A DNA stretch of 64,000 bases from Tomitella fengzijianii. Lineage in GTDB: Bacteria > Actinomycetota > Actinomycetes > Mycobacteriales > Mycobacteriaceae. Positions 46,145-54,561 of this stretch are shown in pieces. The notes under the pieces were generated by a model. It searched no databases, had not been told where the DNA came from, and saw only the letters and a list, made by a program, of their open reading frames with translations. The DNA is taken from positions 678,679-742,678 of the forward strand of contig NZ_CP041765.1 in the NCBI RefSeq assembly GCF_007559025.1, in the 5' to 3' direction. Each line of letters begins with the position of its first letter. Position 1 is the stretch's first letter. Both the position numbers and the translations under genes were made by a program.

Positions 46145-46170
46145 CCGGGTCCTTCATGCATCGATGACAG

Positions 46171-46189
46171 CCCCGGCCGCAAGCCGGGG
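46171..46189 (+). promoter_or_regulatory. CCCCGGC hairpin just upstream of rplK
   Basis: Seven-bp arms 46171-46177 and 46183-46189, ending 20 bases before the rplK ATG. It could be part of an L1/L11 control site or a weak attenuator. Confidence 0.35.
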
Positions 46190-46209
46190 GCAGTGATAGG
46201 AAACGAAAG

Positions 46210-46644
46210 ATGCCCCCCAAGAAGAAGAAGCTCGCTGGGCTCATCAAGCTCCAGATCCAGGCAGGCCAGGCCAACCCGGCCCCGCCCGTCGGTCCGGCGC
46301 TCGGTCAGCACGGCGTCAACATCATGGAGTTCTGCAAGGCCTACAACGCGGCGACGGAATCGCAGCGCGGCAATGTGGTGCCCGTGGAGATCTCCGTCTA
46401 CGAGGACCGGTCCTTCGACTTCAAGTTGAAGACCCCGCCGGCCGCGAAGCTGCTGCTCAAGGCCGCCAACCTGGCCAAGGGCTCCGGCGAGCCGCACAAG
46501 AACAAGGTCGGCTCGGTCACCATGGACCAGGTCAAGGAGATCGCCAAGACCAAGGAGTCCGACCTGAACTCCAACGACATCGATGCCGCCGCGAAGACCA
46601 TCGCCGGCACCGCCCGTTCCATGGGTATCGAGGTGAAGGGCTGA
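46210..46644 (+). CDS. rplK: 50S ribosomal protein L11
   Basis: 144 aa, full length. [22 protein letters not shown] is the family signature and [26 protein letters not shown] and [10 protein letters not shown] close it. Binds the GTPase-centre rRNA and is needed for RelA-type stringent signalling. ATG 46210 with GGAAACGAAAG upstream. Confidence 0.97.
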   Translation: MPPKKKKLAGLIKLQIQAGQANPAPPVGPALGQHGVNIMEFCKAYNAATESQRGNVVPVEISVYEDRSFDFKLKTPPAAKLLLKAANLAKGSGEPHKNKVGSVTMDQVKEIAKTKESDLNSNDIDAAAKTIAGTARSMGIEVKG

Positions 46645-46757
46645 TCGACGCCCGGCGGCCGTAGGCCCCGGGGGATCGTGTTCCCCGCTCGACATCGGAA
46701 CCGTGGGAGGGCCGGCCAGGCCCGTCACCACGACTGACCTCAAAGGACAGATCAATC

Positions 46758-47471
46758 ATGGCAAAGCGCAGCAAGGCGTATCTCGCCGCGGCCGAGAAGA
46801 TCGACCAGGCGAATCTCTACACCCCCCTTCAGGCCGTCAACCTGGCCAAGGAGACCTCTTCGTCCAAGATGGACGCGACCGTCGAGGTCGCTCTGCGGCT
46901 CGGCGTGGACCCCCGCAAGGCAGACCAGATGGTGCGCGGCACCGTCAACCTCCCGCACGGCACGGGCAAGACCGCCCGCGTCATCGTCTTCGCGGCGGGC
47001 GCGAAGGCCACCGAAGCCGAGGAGGCCGGTGCCGACGCGGTCGGCGCCGAGGACCTCATCGAGCGCATCCAGGGCGGCTGGCTCGACTTCGACGCGGCGA
47101 TCGCCACACCCGACCAGATGGCCAAGGTCGGCCGCATCGCGCGTGTCCTGGGCCCGCGCGGCCTCATGCCGAACCCGAAGACCGGCACGGTGACCAACGA
47201 TGTGGCGAAGGCCGTCGCCGACATCAAGGGCGGCAAGATCAACTTCCGCGTGGACAAGCAGGCCAACCTGCACGTGGTGATCGGCAAGGCGTCCTTCGAG
47301 CCGAACAAGCTGGTGGAGAACTACGGTGCTGCGCTCGACGAGGTGCTGAGGGTCAAGCCGTCCTCGGCGAAGGGCCGCTACATCAAGAAGGCGACGATCG
47401 CGACGACCACCGGTCCGGGCATCCCGGTGGATCCGACGCGCACCACGCGACTTCTCGACGACAGCGAGTAG
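46758..47471 (+). CDS. rplA: 50S ribosomal protein L1
   Basis: 237 aa. [17 protein letters not shown] and [13 protein letters not shown] are L1 hallmarks. Forms the L1 stalk and in many bacteria represses its own operon with L11. ATG 46758 has AAAGGA 11 bases upstream. 113 bp after rplK. Terminated by the hairpin at 47522. Confidence 0.97.
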   Translation: MAKRSKAYLAAAEKIDQANLYTPLQAVNLAKETSSSKMDATVEVALRLGVDPRKADQMVRGTVNLPHGTGKTARVIVFAAGAKATEAEEAGADAVGAEDLIERIQGGWLDFDAAIATPDQMAKVGRIARVLGPRGLMPNPKTGTVTNDVAKAVADIKGGKINFRVDKQANLHVVIGKASFEPNKLVENYGAALDEVLRVKPSSAKGRYIKKATIATTTGPGIPVDPTRTTRLLDDSE

Positions 47472-47521
47472 CGTCACGCCCGTTGTGCTGATCGGCGGAT
47501 ACGCCGACCATCTGGACGGAG

Positions 47522-47559
47522 CGAAGGCCGGCCGCACCCTCCGGGGCGGCCGGCCTTCG
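47522..47559 (+). terminator. 14-bp hairpin after rplA
   Basis: Arms 47522-47535 and 47546-47559, 10-nt loop, 50 bp after rplA. GC-rich stem, no long U-tract. Separates the L11-L1 unit from L10-L12. Confidence 0.75.
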
Positions 47560-47590
47560 GCGTGCCGGGCGGGGACGGGGCGGGGTCGAT

Positions 47591-47620
47591 TTGGTCGGTG
47601 CAGTGCATGTCAGGTATCGT
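47591..47620 (+). promoter_or_regulatory. rplJL promoter TTGGTC-N18-TATCGT
   Basis: -35 at 47591-47596, -10 at 47615-47620, start near 47627. It sits just after the rplA terminator and drives the L10 leader. Confidence 0.6.
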
Positions 47621-47635
47621 CGTCCTAGAAGTTCG

Positions 47636-47735
47636 ACTCGATCGAAGTTCTACCGAAGACCGTTGGTCACCGCCTGCCACGTGCAGGCGGCCTAAGGTCC
47701 GGGTTCGACCCGGCGGCCCACGCAGGAGAACGAGG
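47636..47735 (+). ncRNA. ribosomal protein L10 leader (autoregulatory)
   Basis: Between the promoter and rplJ the transcript carries ACCGCCTGCC...GGCAGGCGG-like pairings (47668-47690) and GGTCCGGGTT...CCCGGCGGCC (47695-47718). This arrangement is typical of L10 leaders, where L10-L12 binds its own mRNA near a kink-turn. Call made from layout, not from a covariance model. Confidence 0.6.
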
Positions 47736-47746
47736 TAGGGGAAGAC

Positions 47747-47767
47747 GCGGCGGCCCTCGGCCGCCGC
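47747..47767 (+). terminator. attenuator-like hairpin in the L10 leader
   Basis: Nine-bp arms 47747-47755 and 47759-47767 with a CTC loop, followed by CCCTTT (47777-47782). A further CGCCCCG/CGGGGCG pair (47786-47792, 47805-47811) follows. Could stop transcription when L10 is in excess. Confidence 0.5.
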
Positions 47768-47854
47768 AACGCGATTCCCTTTACACGCCCCGTGCGCCCT
47801 GCGCCGGGGCGTCTGTCGTCTCCGGGCACACGAGTGCAAGAAAGGAGGCGAAGC

Positions 47855-48388
47855 ATGGCCAAGCCGGAGAAGGTCACCGCGGTTGCGGAGATCGCCGAAC
47901 GTTTCCGGGAATCGCACGCGGCCGTCGTGACGGAATACCGTGGACTCTCGGTCACCGCACTGATGGAACTGCGTCGCGCACTCGGTTCGGACGTCACCTA
48001 CTCGATCGCCAAGAACACGCTGGTCAAGCGTGCCGCGGCGGAGGCCGGTGTCGAGGGGCTGAACGACCTGTTCGTCGGCCCCACGGCGATTGCCTTCGTC
48101 AGGGGAGAGGCCGTGGACGCGGCCAAGGCGATCAAGAAGTTCTCCAAGGACCACAAGTCGCTGGTCATCAAGGGGGGCTACCTCGACGGCGCCACGCTTT
48201 CCGTGGACGAGGTCGAGACTTTCGCAGATCTTGAATCGCGCGATGTCCTGCTGGCGAAGCTCGCAGGCGCGATGAAGGGCAACCTCACCAAGGCGGCAGG
48301 GCTGTTCAACGCCCCGGCCTCTCAGGTCGCGCGACTGGGCGCGGCCTTGCAGGACAAGAAGGCCGCAGAAGGCGAAGCGGCCGCCTGA
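47855..48388 (+). CDS. rplJ: 50S ribosomal protein L10
   Basis: 177 aa. [34 protein letters not shown] and [13 protein letters not shown] are family-typical. The C-terminal helix binds L7/L12 dimers. ATG 47855 with a perfect AAAGGAGG site 7 bases upstream. The protein presumably binds the leader above. Confidence 0.97.
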   Translation: MAKPEKVTAVAEIAERFRESHAAVVTEYRGLSVTALMELRRALGSDVTYSIAKNTLVKRAAAEAGVEGLNDLFVGPTAIAFVRGEAVDAAKAIKKFSKDHKSLVIKGGYLDGATLSVDEVETFADLESRDVLLAKLAGAMKGNLTKAAGLFNAPASQVARLGAALQDKKAAEGEAAA

Positions 48389-48493
48389 TCCGCGCAAGCG
48401 AGTCACGCATACACCCATGCGCACACGCGTGCGCACCCCAACTCGTCCGACACGCGGCGGCTGGGGATCAGACTGACAGGAAGGACCGCCACC

Positions 48494-48883
48494 ATGGCGA
48501 AGCTCAGCACTGAAGAACTGCTCGACGCGTTCAAGGAGCTCACCCTCCTCGAGCTCTCCGAGTTCGTGAAGGCCTTCGAGGAGACCTTCGAGGTCACCGC
48601 GGCCGCTCCGGTCGCCGTTGCCGCCGCGGGCGCCGCGCCGGCCGGTGGGGACGACGCCGCCGCCGAGCAGGACGAGTTCGACGTCGTTCTCGAGTCCGCC
48701 GGCGACAAGAAGATCCAGGTCATCAAGGTCGTCCGCGAGATCGTCTCCGGGCTGGGCCTGAAGGAGGCCAAGGACCTCGTCGAGAGCGCTCCGAAGGCGA
48801 TCCTGGAGAAGGTCGACAAGGATGCCGCGGACGCGGCGAAGGCGAAGTTCGAAGAGGCCGGCGCCAAGGTCACCGTCAAGTAA
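48494..48883 (+). CDS. rplL: 50S ribosomal protein L7/L12
   Basis: 129 aa. N-terminal dimer helix ([20 protein letters not shown]), an Ala/Gly/Pro hinge (about 37-55), and the C-terminal factor-binding domain with [24 protein letters not shown] and ending KVTVK. ATG 48494 after GGAAGGA. 105 bp after rplJ. Confidence 0.97.
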   Translation: MAKLSTEELLDAFKELTLLELSEFVKAFEETFEVTAAAPVAVAAAGAAPAGGDDAAAEQDEFDVVLESAGDKKIQVIKVVREIVSGLGLKEAKDLVESAPKAILEKVDKDAADAAKAKFEEAGAKVTVK

Positions 48884-48908
48884 TCCGGCGGGCCGTACGG
48901 CCGACTAT

Positions 48909-48936
48909 CGATACGAAAGATCACGACTTCGTATCG
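48909..48936. terminator. 9-bp CGATACGAA hairpin after rplL
   Basis: Arms 48909-48917 and 48928-48936, ten bases before the main terminator. Could help processing or stability of the rplL 3' end. Confidence 0.4.
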
Positions 48937-48945
48937 GTTTGCACC

Positions 48946-48989
48946 AGCAAAGGTGGACCACCCTACGGGGTGGTCCACCTTTGCTTTTA
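48946..48989 (+). terminator. intrinsic terminator after rplL
   Basis: 18-bp perfect arms 48946-48963 and 48968-48985, loop TACG (UNCG-type tetraloop), then TTTTA (U-run). The best rho-independent terminator in the window; it ends the ribosomal unit before the mce operon. Confidence 0.9.
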
Positions 48990-49243
48990 GGCCGTGGCCT
49001 GCATCCGTGCCGGGCAGGAGCGGGCGTCTGACACGGGTGGAGAGACCCGGGAAGTGGGCCCACGGCGGTGATGTGTGGTGGAATACATCCTGATCGGACC
49101 ATGGTTCAGCACTCCTCGTGGGCGGTGTCGGGGCACCGACGGGGGCGTGAGGACGCCCGGCGGGCGGCGGAGGCGCGCCGGCGGGTGCCGCAGCTCCGCT
49201 GCGTCGGACATGGTGTGAGACGGAGTGGTCACACGCGCGTCCC
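48990..49243. other. intergenic region between rplL and mkl, no gene seen
   Basis: No frame here has a ribosome site with a protein-like product. In Mtb a TetR gene (Rv0653c) and Rv0654 lie in this place, but I find no trace of them. Only GC-rich spacer before the operator and promoter that follow. Confidence 0.5.
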
Positions 49244-49261
49244 CTACTGACTCGTCAGTAG
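49244..49261. promoter_or_regulatory. CTACTGAC-TC-GTCAGTAG palindrome (candidate TetR operator)
   Basis: 8-bp arms with a 2-bp centre, 5 bp before the predicted -35 of the mkl-mce promoter. Typical size and form of TetR-family operators. No TetR gene is adjacent. Confidence 0.6.
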
Positions 49262-49266
49262 GCCGG

Positions 49267-49295
49267 TGGACAGCGGGTTGGGCCTATGGGATAAG
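49267..49295 (+). promoter_or_regulatory. mkl-mce operon promoter TGGACA-N17-GATAAG
   Basis: -35 at 49267-49272 and -10-like GATAAG at 49290-49295, about 50 bp before the mkl start. Moderate match only. Confidence 0.4.
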
Positions 49296-49346
49296 GTGAC
49301 GCGAACCACATCAGGGATGGTGTGGTGAACATTCGTGGGAGGTGTC

Positions 49347-50477
49347 GTGGGAGTCGAAGTCGCAGTCGAGGGGCTCACCAAGTCTTTCGGTTCGCAGAAC
49401 ATTTGGCAGGACGTGTCGTTGACGCTCCCCGCGGGTGAGGTCAGCGCACTGCTCGGACCGTCGGGCACGGGCAAGTCCGTGTTCCTCAAGTCGCTGATCG
49501 GACTCCTGCGCCCGGAGCAGGGGTCGATCGTCATCGACGGCACGGACATCCTGCAGTGCTCGTCCAAGGAGCTCTACGAGATCCGGCAGATGTTCGGCGT
49601 GCTCTTCCAGGACGGCGCGCTGTTCGGTTCGATGGATCTGTTCGACAACGTGGCGTTCCCCCTGCGGGAGCACACCAAGAAGAGCGAGTCCGAGATCCGC
49701 AAGATCGTCATGGAGAAGCTCGACCTGAACGGGCTCATCGGCGCGGAGAACAAGCTCCCGGGCGAAATCTCCGGCGGCATGCGCAAGCGCGCCGGCCTCG
49801 CGCGCGCTCTGGTCCTGGACCCGCAGATCATCCTGTGCGACGAACCGGACTCCGGCCTGGACCCTGTCCGCACCGCATATCTGAGTCAGCTGATCATCGA
49901 CATCAACGCCCAGATCGATGCCACGGTCCTCATCGTGACGCACAACATCAACCTCGCCCGGACCGTCCCGGACAACCTCGGCATGCTCTTCCGCAAGCAG
50001 CTGGTCATGTTCGGTCCCCGGGAGGTGCTGCTGACCAGCGACGAGCCGGTGGTCGAGCAGTTCCTCAACGGCCGGAAGATCGGCCCCATCGGGATGTCCG
50101 AGGAAAAGGACGACGCCCAGATGGCGGCGGAGCTGGCCGCGCAGGCCGCCGGTCACCACGACGGGTCCCCGGAGGAGGACGTCCGCGGCATCTCACGGCA
50201 AATGGAGGCCAGCCCGGGCATGCCGGAGCGCCAGGCGGTGGCCCGGCGGCAGGCGCGTGTCCGCGAGATCCTGCACACGCTGCCCGCCGACGCGCAGAAG
50301 GGCATCCTGGCCAGCCTGGAGGGCCGGTACGGAGCCGATGGGTTCGGCGACGAATACGGCTATGGATCGGAGCAGGAAGGCGCCCACCGCGCGCCCTCCC
50401 ACAGCGCGTCCGACCCCGATACGGAGGTATTCGCGTCGGCGGACCCGCAGCCGCCCAGCGCTGAAGGCCGATCGTGA
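49347..50477 (+). CDS. mkl: Mkl/MceG-like ABC ATPase of the Mce lipid importer
   Basis: 376 aa. Walker A GPSGTGKS (about 38), signature ISGGMRKRAGLARAL, Walker B LCDEPDSGLDP, followed by a C-terminal helical extension (about 245-376) specific to actinobacterial MceG and ending in a Ser/Asp/Gly-rich tail. It powers the YrbE permeases. GTG 49347 has GGGAGGTG 3-5 bases upstream; GTG 49335 is a less likely start. First gene of the mce operon, overlapping yrbEA by GTGA. In Mtb its homologue (Rv0655) is separate from mce genes. Confidence 0.92.
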   Translation: MGVEVAVEGLTKSFGSQNIWQDVSLTLPAGEVSALLGPSGTGKSVFLKSLIGLLRPEQGSIVIDGTDILQCSSKELYEIRQMFGVLFQDGALFGSMDLFDNVAFPLREHTKKSESEIRKIVMEKLDLNGLIGAENKLPGEISGGMRKRAGLARALVLDPQIILCDEPDSGLDPVRTAYLSQLIIDINAQIDATVLIVTHNINLARTVPDNLGMLFRKQLVMFGPREVLLTSDEPVVEQFLNGRKIGPIGMSEEKDDAQMAAELAAQAAGHHDGSPEEDVRGISRQMEASPGMPERQAVARRQARVREILHTLPADAQKGILASLEGRYGADGFGDEYGYGSEQEGAHRAPSHSASDPDTEVFASADPQPPSAEGRS

Positions 50478-51295
50478 CGGACGCCGCGGTCGGCATGCGG
50501 GAGAACCGCTATGTCGACGCCGTCTTCCGTGGAATCCAGGGCGCCCTGAGCCAGGCCGGCCTGATGTTCCAGCTCTTCGTGGACGTCGGCCGGGCCACGT
50601 TGCAGCGCCCGTTCCAGTTCCGCGAGTTCATTCTGCAAGCCTGGTTCATCGCGTCCGTCACGATCCTGCCGACCGTCCTGGTCGCGATTCCCTTCGGCGC
50701 CACGGTGTCGTTGCAGACGGGGTCGCTGATCAAGCAGCTCGGTGCGGAGTCGTTCACGGGTGCCGCAAGCGTTGTGGCCGTGATCCAGCAGGCGAGCCCC
50801 CTCGTGGTGGCGCTGCTGATCGCCGGCGCCGCCGGCTCCGCAGTGGCCGCGGACCTGGGATCGCGGACCATCCGCGAGGAGATCGACGCGATGCGGGTGC
50901 TCGGAATCGACCCGATCCAGCGGCTGGTGGTGCCGCGGGTGCTGGGAATGGTGCTCGTCGCCGTGCTGCTCAACGGGCTGGTGAGCGTGGTCGGCGTGGC
51001 CGGCGGATACTTCTTCAACGTCGTCGCGCAGGGCGGCACTCCCGGCGCGTATCTCGCGTCCTTCTCGGCCCTGGCGCAGCTTCCGGACCTGTGGATCGGT
51101 GAGATCAAGGCGGCGGTCTTCGGTCTCATCGCCGCGGTGGTGGCGGCGTACAAGGGCCTCAACCCCAAGGGCGGACCCAAGGGCGTCGGCGATGCGGTGA
51201 ACGAAGGCGTCGTCATCACCTTCCTGCTGCTGTTCTTCGCGAACATCATCCTGACCGCCGTGTACCTGTCCCTCGTCCCGCCGAAGGGAGCGTGA
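50474..51295 (+). CDS. yrbEA: YrbE/MlaE-type permease A of the Mce system
   Basis: 273 aa with about six helices. Family text: RPFQFREFILQAWFIASVTILPT and the MlaE box GSAVAADLGSRTIREEIDAM near the middle. One half of the permease pair that passes lipid to the cytoplasm with Mkl energy. GTG 50474 is coupled to mkl by GTGA; 6 bp to yrbEB. Confidence 0.92.
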   Translation: MTDAAVGMRENRYVDAVFRGIQGALSQAGLMFQLFVDVGRATLQRPFQFREFILQAWFIASVTILPTVLVAIPFGATVSLQTGSLIKQLGAESFTGAASVVAVIQQASPLVVALLIAGAAGSAVAADLGSRTIREEIDAMRVLGIDPIQRLVVPRVLGMVLVAVLLNGLVSVVGVAGGYFFNVVAQGGTPGAYLASFSALAQLPDLWIGEIKAAVFGLIAAVVAAYKGLNPKGGPKGVGDAVNEGVVITFLLLFFANIILTAVYLSLVPPKGA

Positions 51296-51301
51296 GCGCT
51301 C

Positions 51302-52159
51302 ATGACGATCGCGCGTGAACGCAGCGTCCTGGGGATGCGGGCCAAACGGGCCGCACGCGTCCCGGTCAATATCCTCGACCGGGCCGGCGACCAGATGTCC
51401 TTCTACGGGCAGGTGCTGGTGTGGATACCGCGGACGCTGACCCGATACCGCCGCGAGGTGGTGCGACTGCTGGCCGAGGTCTCCTTCGGTGCGGGCGGCC
51501 TCGCGGTGATCGCCGGGACCGTCGGCGTCATCTTCATGATGTCCCTGTTCGTGGGCGTCGTGGTGGGCATGGCGGGCTACGCTTCGCTGGATCAGCTCGG
51601 CGCCTCGGTGCTCACCGGGTTCCTGTCGGCCTACGTCAATACGCGCGAACTCGCACCGCTGATCGCCGCGCTCGGTCTGTCCGCCACCGTCGGTTGCGGC
51701 TTCACCGCGCAGCTCGGCGCCATGCGGATCTCCGAGGAGATCGACGCGCTGGAAGTGATGGCCGTGCCCAGCGTGCCGTTCCTGGTGTCCACGCGCGTGA
51801 TCGCGGGGTTCATCGCCGTGATCCCGCTTTACATCGTGGGGCTGCTGGCGTCCTACCTGGCCTCCCGTCAGGTGAACACGTGGATGAACGGCCAATCCCC
51901 CGGGTCGTACGACCACTATTTCAATCTGTTCCTATCGCCGATAGACGTCTTGTGGTCGTTCGGCAAAGTCCTGATATTCGCCTTCGTCCTCATCCTCATC
52001 CACTGCTACTACGGGTACTCCGCGTCAGGCGGGCCCGCCGGGGTGGGCGTCGCCGTGGGACGTGCGGTGCGGACGGCGATCGTGATCATCGCGGTCCTCG
52101 ACTTCTTCCTGAGCCTCGCCATCTGGGGCACCACGACGACGGTCAGAGTGGGGGGCTAG
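51302..52159 (+). CDS. yrbEB: YrbE/MlaE-type permease B of the Mce system
   Basis: 285 aa. The MlaE box GCGFTAQLGAMRISEEIDALEV and helices around it match the family. N-terminal 45 residues are basic and cytoplasmic. Partner of YrbEA in the heterodimeric permease. ATG 51302 lies 6 bp after yrbEA; mceA starts 3 bp after its stop. Confidence 0.92.
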   Translation: MTIARERSVLGMRAKRAARVPVNILDRAGDQMSFYGQVLVWIPRTLTRYRREVVRLLAEVSFGAGGLAVIAGTVGVIFMMSLFVGVVVGMAGYASLDQLGASVLTGFLSAYVNTRELAPLIAALGLSATVGCGFTAQLGAMRISEEIDALEVMAVPSVPFLVSTRVIAGFIAVIPLYIVGLLASYLASRQVNTWMNGQSPGSYDHYFNLFLSPIDVLWSFGKVLIFAFVLILIHCYYGYSASGGPAGVGVAVGRAVRTAIVIIAVLDFFLSLAIWGTTTTVRVGG

Positions 52160-52162
52160 CAC

Positions 52163-53482
52163 ATGGGTTCCCAGGGTTCGACGGTGCGCCGCAGGCTGCT
52201 CGGGGTGATGCTGTTCGCGTTGGTCATCGGGTTCGTGGCGGTGACGGTGTTGCAGTACAACAAGGCGTTCACGACGTATACGAGCATCTATCTGGTGACC
52301 GACAGTGCGGGTAATGCGTTGCCCGAGCGTGCGGATGTGAAGGCGCGGGGGGTGATCATGGGGACGGTCGGTTCGACGCAGGCGCACGGGGACAAGGTGG
52401 TGCTGCGGTTGGATCTGGATCCGGAGCTGGCGCGTGAGGTGCCGCCGGAGACGACGGCGCGGTTGTTGCCGAAGACGTTGTTCGGCGAGCGGTATGTGGC
52501 GTTGCAGGTCCCGAAGGGGTCGTCGGGGCACGTGTCGGAGGGGGACACGATCTATCAGGATGAGTCGGGCAATGCGGTGGAGATCGGGCACATGCTCGAT
52601 ACGGTGTTGCCGATTCTGCAGGCGGTGCCGCCGCAGGATCTGTCGGTGACGTTGACGGCGATCAATCACATGCTCGAGGGGCAGGGGGATGCGATCGGGC
52701 GGGGGATCGAGCAGCTCGATGAGATCACCGATCGGGTGGTGGACCGGTTGCCGGATGTGAAGGCGGATATCCGGGGGATCGCGGATTTCGCGCGGACGTA
52801 TTCGACGGCGGCGCCGGATCTGGTGGATGCGCTCGATAATCTGCGGACCACGAGCAAGACGGTGGTGGATATGCAGGATCGGATCCATGATCTGTTGCTG
52901 GCGGGTGCGGATACGGCGCGGGCGGCCTCGGATCTGATCGATCGGACGCGCGGGGATTTCGTGGCGGTGTCGGCGCAGTCGGTGCGGCCGTTGGAGGTGT
53001 TCGCGGACGCGTCGCCGGCATTCGGCTGCACCTTCGATTCGTTCGCCGAGATCCATGAGCGCGGAAAGAAGATCGTCGGCTACAACGAGCCCAATCCGGG
53101 GATCCGGGTGACGCTCGAGCTGGTGAACCCGCGGGGCCGCTACCTGCCGAACCAGGACGAGCCCCGGCTGTTCGATACGCGCAAGGCGCGTTGCTACCCC
53201 AAGGCGGTGCCCGGGCAGAACTATCCGATCCCGGACGGCACCCTCAATGACGGGTCGTATCAGCCGCCGGTGATCAACACGGGCGGGGCGCCCACGCTGT
53301 ATCCGCCGGATCCGATGTACGCGGCGGAGCCGGCGTCGCAGTACCGGGGTTCGCAGTCCGAGCAGGACGCGTTGGCGCAGGTGTATGCGGCGGCGTCGGG
53401 TGCGGATGCGGCGTCGATTCCGGGGTGGACGACGGTGATCGGTGCGCCGTCGCTGCGTGGCAACGAGGTGGCGTTCAAGTGA
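52163..53482 (+). CDS. mceA: Mce family protein A
   Basis: 439 aa. Uncleaved N-terminal helix (LLGVMLFALVIGFVAVTVLQ), MCE/MlaD domain (about 35-125, with VKARGVIMGTV and LPKTLFGERYVAL), long helical region to about 280, then a C-terminal domain. Part of the Mce hexamer/tube carrying lipids across the periplasm. Residues about 18-290 use GAT, GCG and TTG codons far more than the neighbours (roughly 22 GAT to 5 GAC by hand count), the opposite of mceB. Coupled by GTGA to mceB. Confidence 0.92.
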   Translation: MGSQGSTVRRRLLGVMLFALVIGFVAVTVLQYNKAFTTYTSIYLVTDSAGNALPERADVKARGVIMGTVGSTQAHGDKVVLRLDLDPELAREVPPETTARLLPKTLFGERYVALQVPKGSSGHVSEGDTIYQDESGNAVEIGHMLDTVLPILQAVPPQDLSVTLTAINHMLEGQGDAIGRGIEQLDEITDRVVDRLPDVKADIRGIADFARTYSTAAPDLVDALDNLRTTSKTVVDMQDRIHDLLLAGADTARAASDLIDRTRGDFVAVSAQSVRPLEVFADASPAFGCTFDSFAEIHERGKKIVGYNEPNPGIRVTLELVNPRGRYLPNQDEPRLFDTRKARCYPKAVPGQNYPIPDGTLNDGSYQPPVINTGGAPTLYPPDPMYAAEPASQYRGSQSEQDALAQVYAAASGADAASIPGWTTVIGAPSLRGNEVAFK

Positions 53483-54561
53483 GGCGGCAACTGCGCGGGC
53501 TCACTGCGCCCATCGTCAAGCTGGTCATCTTCGGCGTCATCACGATCCTGATGACCGGGGTGCTCGCCGTGTCCATCGCCAACATCGGCGGCGGGAGCGG
53601 TACGCAGTATTACGCGGAGTTCACGGACGCGACCTCGCTCAACAATGGCGACGACGTCCGGATCGGTGGTGTCAAAGTGGGGCAGGTCTCCAGCATCGAG
53701 GTGATCGACCACAACAAGGCCAAGGTGGGCTTCACGGTCAACAGGGACGGCGGGCTGCCGGCGGACAGCGTGGTGAGCCTGAAGTTCCGCAACCTGATCG
53801 GGCAGCGGTACGTCTCGGTGAGCCAGGGCGACGACCCGGGCGCGGGCAAGCTCGCCGAGGGCGACACGATCCCCGTCGATCAGACGAATCCCGCGCTGAA
53901 CCTCACTCAGCTCTTCAACGGCTTTCGACCGCTGTTTCAGACGCTGCAGCCGGGCGACGTCAACAAGCTCGCCTTCTCGATCATCCAGGTCTTCCAGGGC
54001 GAGGGGCAGACGGTCGCCGACCTGGTCGCGACCACGTCGACCCTGACCAACACGATCGCCGACAAGGACGCGGTCATCGGAAAGGTCATCGACAACCTCA
54101 ACGTGGTGCTCGACACCGTGAACGACCACGCGGAAGGCCTCGACCAGATGGTCGTCAACACGCGGAACCTGGTGGCCGGGCTCGCGGCCGACAGGGACGC
54201 GATCGGCGAGGCCGTCTCGTCGCTGGCCGACCTCACGGATGCGACGACCGACCTGATCGAACCGGCGCGGCCGTCGATCCAGGGGCTGATCTCCGGGACC
54301 AACCAACTGGCGACCGGGTTGAACGCGCAGGAAGCCGACGTGGACAAGGTCCTGCAGACGCTGCCGAAGAAGTACGAGGCGCTCAACCGTACTGCGATGT
54401 ACGGCTCGTGGTTCCAGTTCTATCTGTGCGGCCTCGACATAGTCATGGGACCCGGGCATTCGGACAACCTCGACCTGTCGAGCGTCTCGAACCTGCCGGC
54501 CGTCAACCAGGCGCTGTACACGAACATGGCGCCGCGCTGCCATGCGGGAGGTGACCGGTGA
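53479..54561 (+). CDS. mceB: Mce family protein B
   Basis: 360 aa. N-terminal helix near residues 10-32 (LVIFGVITILMTGVLAVSIA), MCE domain with DDVRIGGVKVGQVSSIEV, KFRNLIGQRYVSV, then a long helical arm. GTG 53479 and the 3' end overlap neighbours by GTGA, so MceA-MceB-MceC are made together. Codon use is the GC-ending type of the chromosome, unlike mceA. Confidence 0.92.
   Translation: MRRQLRGLTAPIVKLVIFGVITILMTGVLAVSIANIGGGSGTQYYAEFTDATSLNNGDDVRIGGVKVGQVSSIEVIDHNKAKVGFTVNRDGGLPADSVVSLKFRNLIGQRYVSVSQGDDPGAGKLAEGDTIPVDQTNPALNLTQLFNGFRPLFQTLQPGDVNKLAFSIIQVFQGEGQTVADLVATTSTLTNTIADKDAVIGKVIDNLNVVLDTVNDHAEGLDQMVVNTRNLVAGLAADRDAIGEAVSSLADLTDATTDLIEPARPSIQGLISGTNQLATGLNAQEADVDKVLQTLPKKYEALNRTAMYGSWFQFYLCGLDIVMGPGHSDNLDLSSVSNLPAVNQALYTNMAPRCHAGGDR

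Noticed and set aside
52025..53056. 340-codon minus-strand frame opposite mceA
   Set aside because: Shadow produced by the GAT/GCG-rich codons of mceA; product is Arg/Ile/His repeats without a domain.
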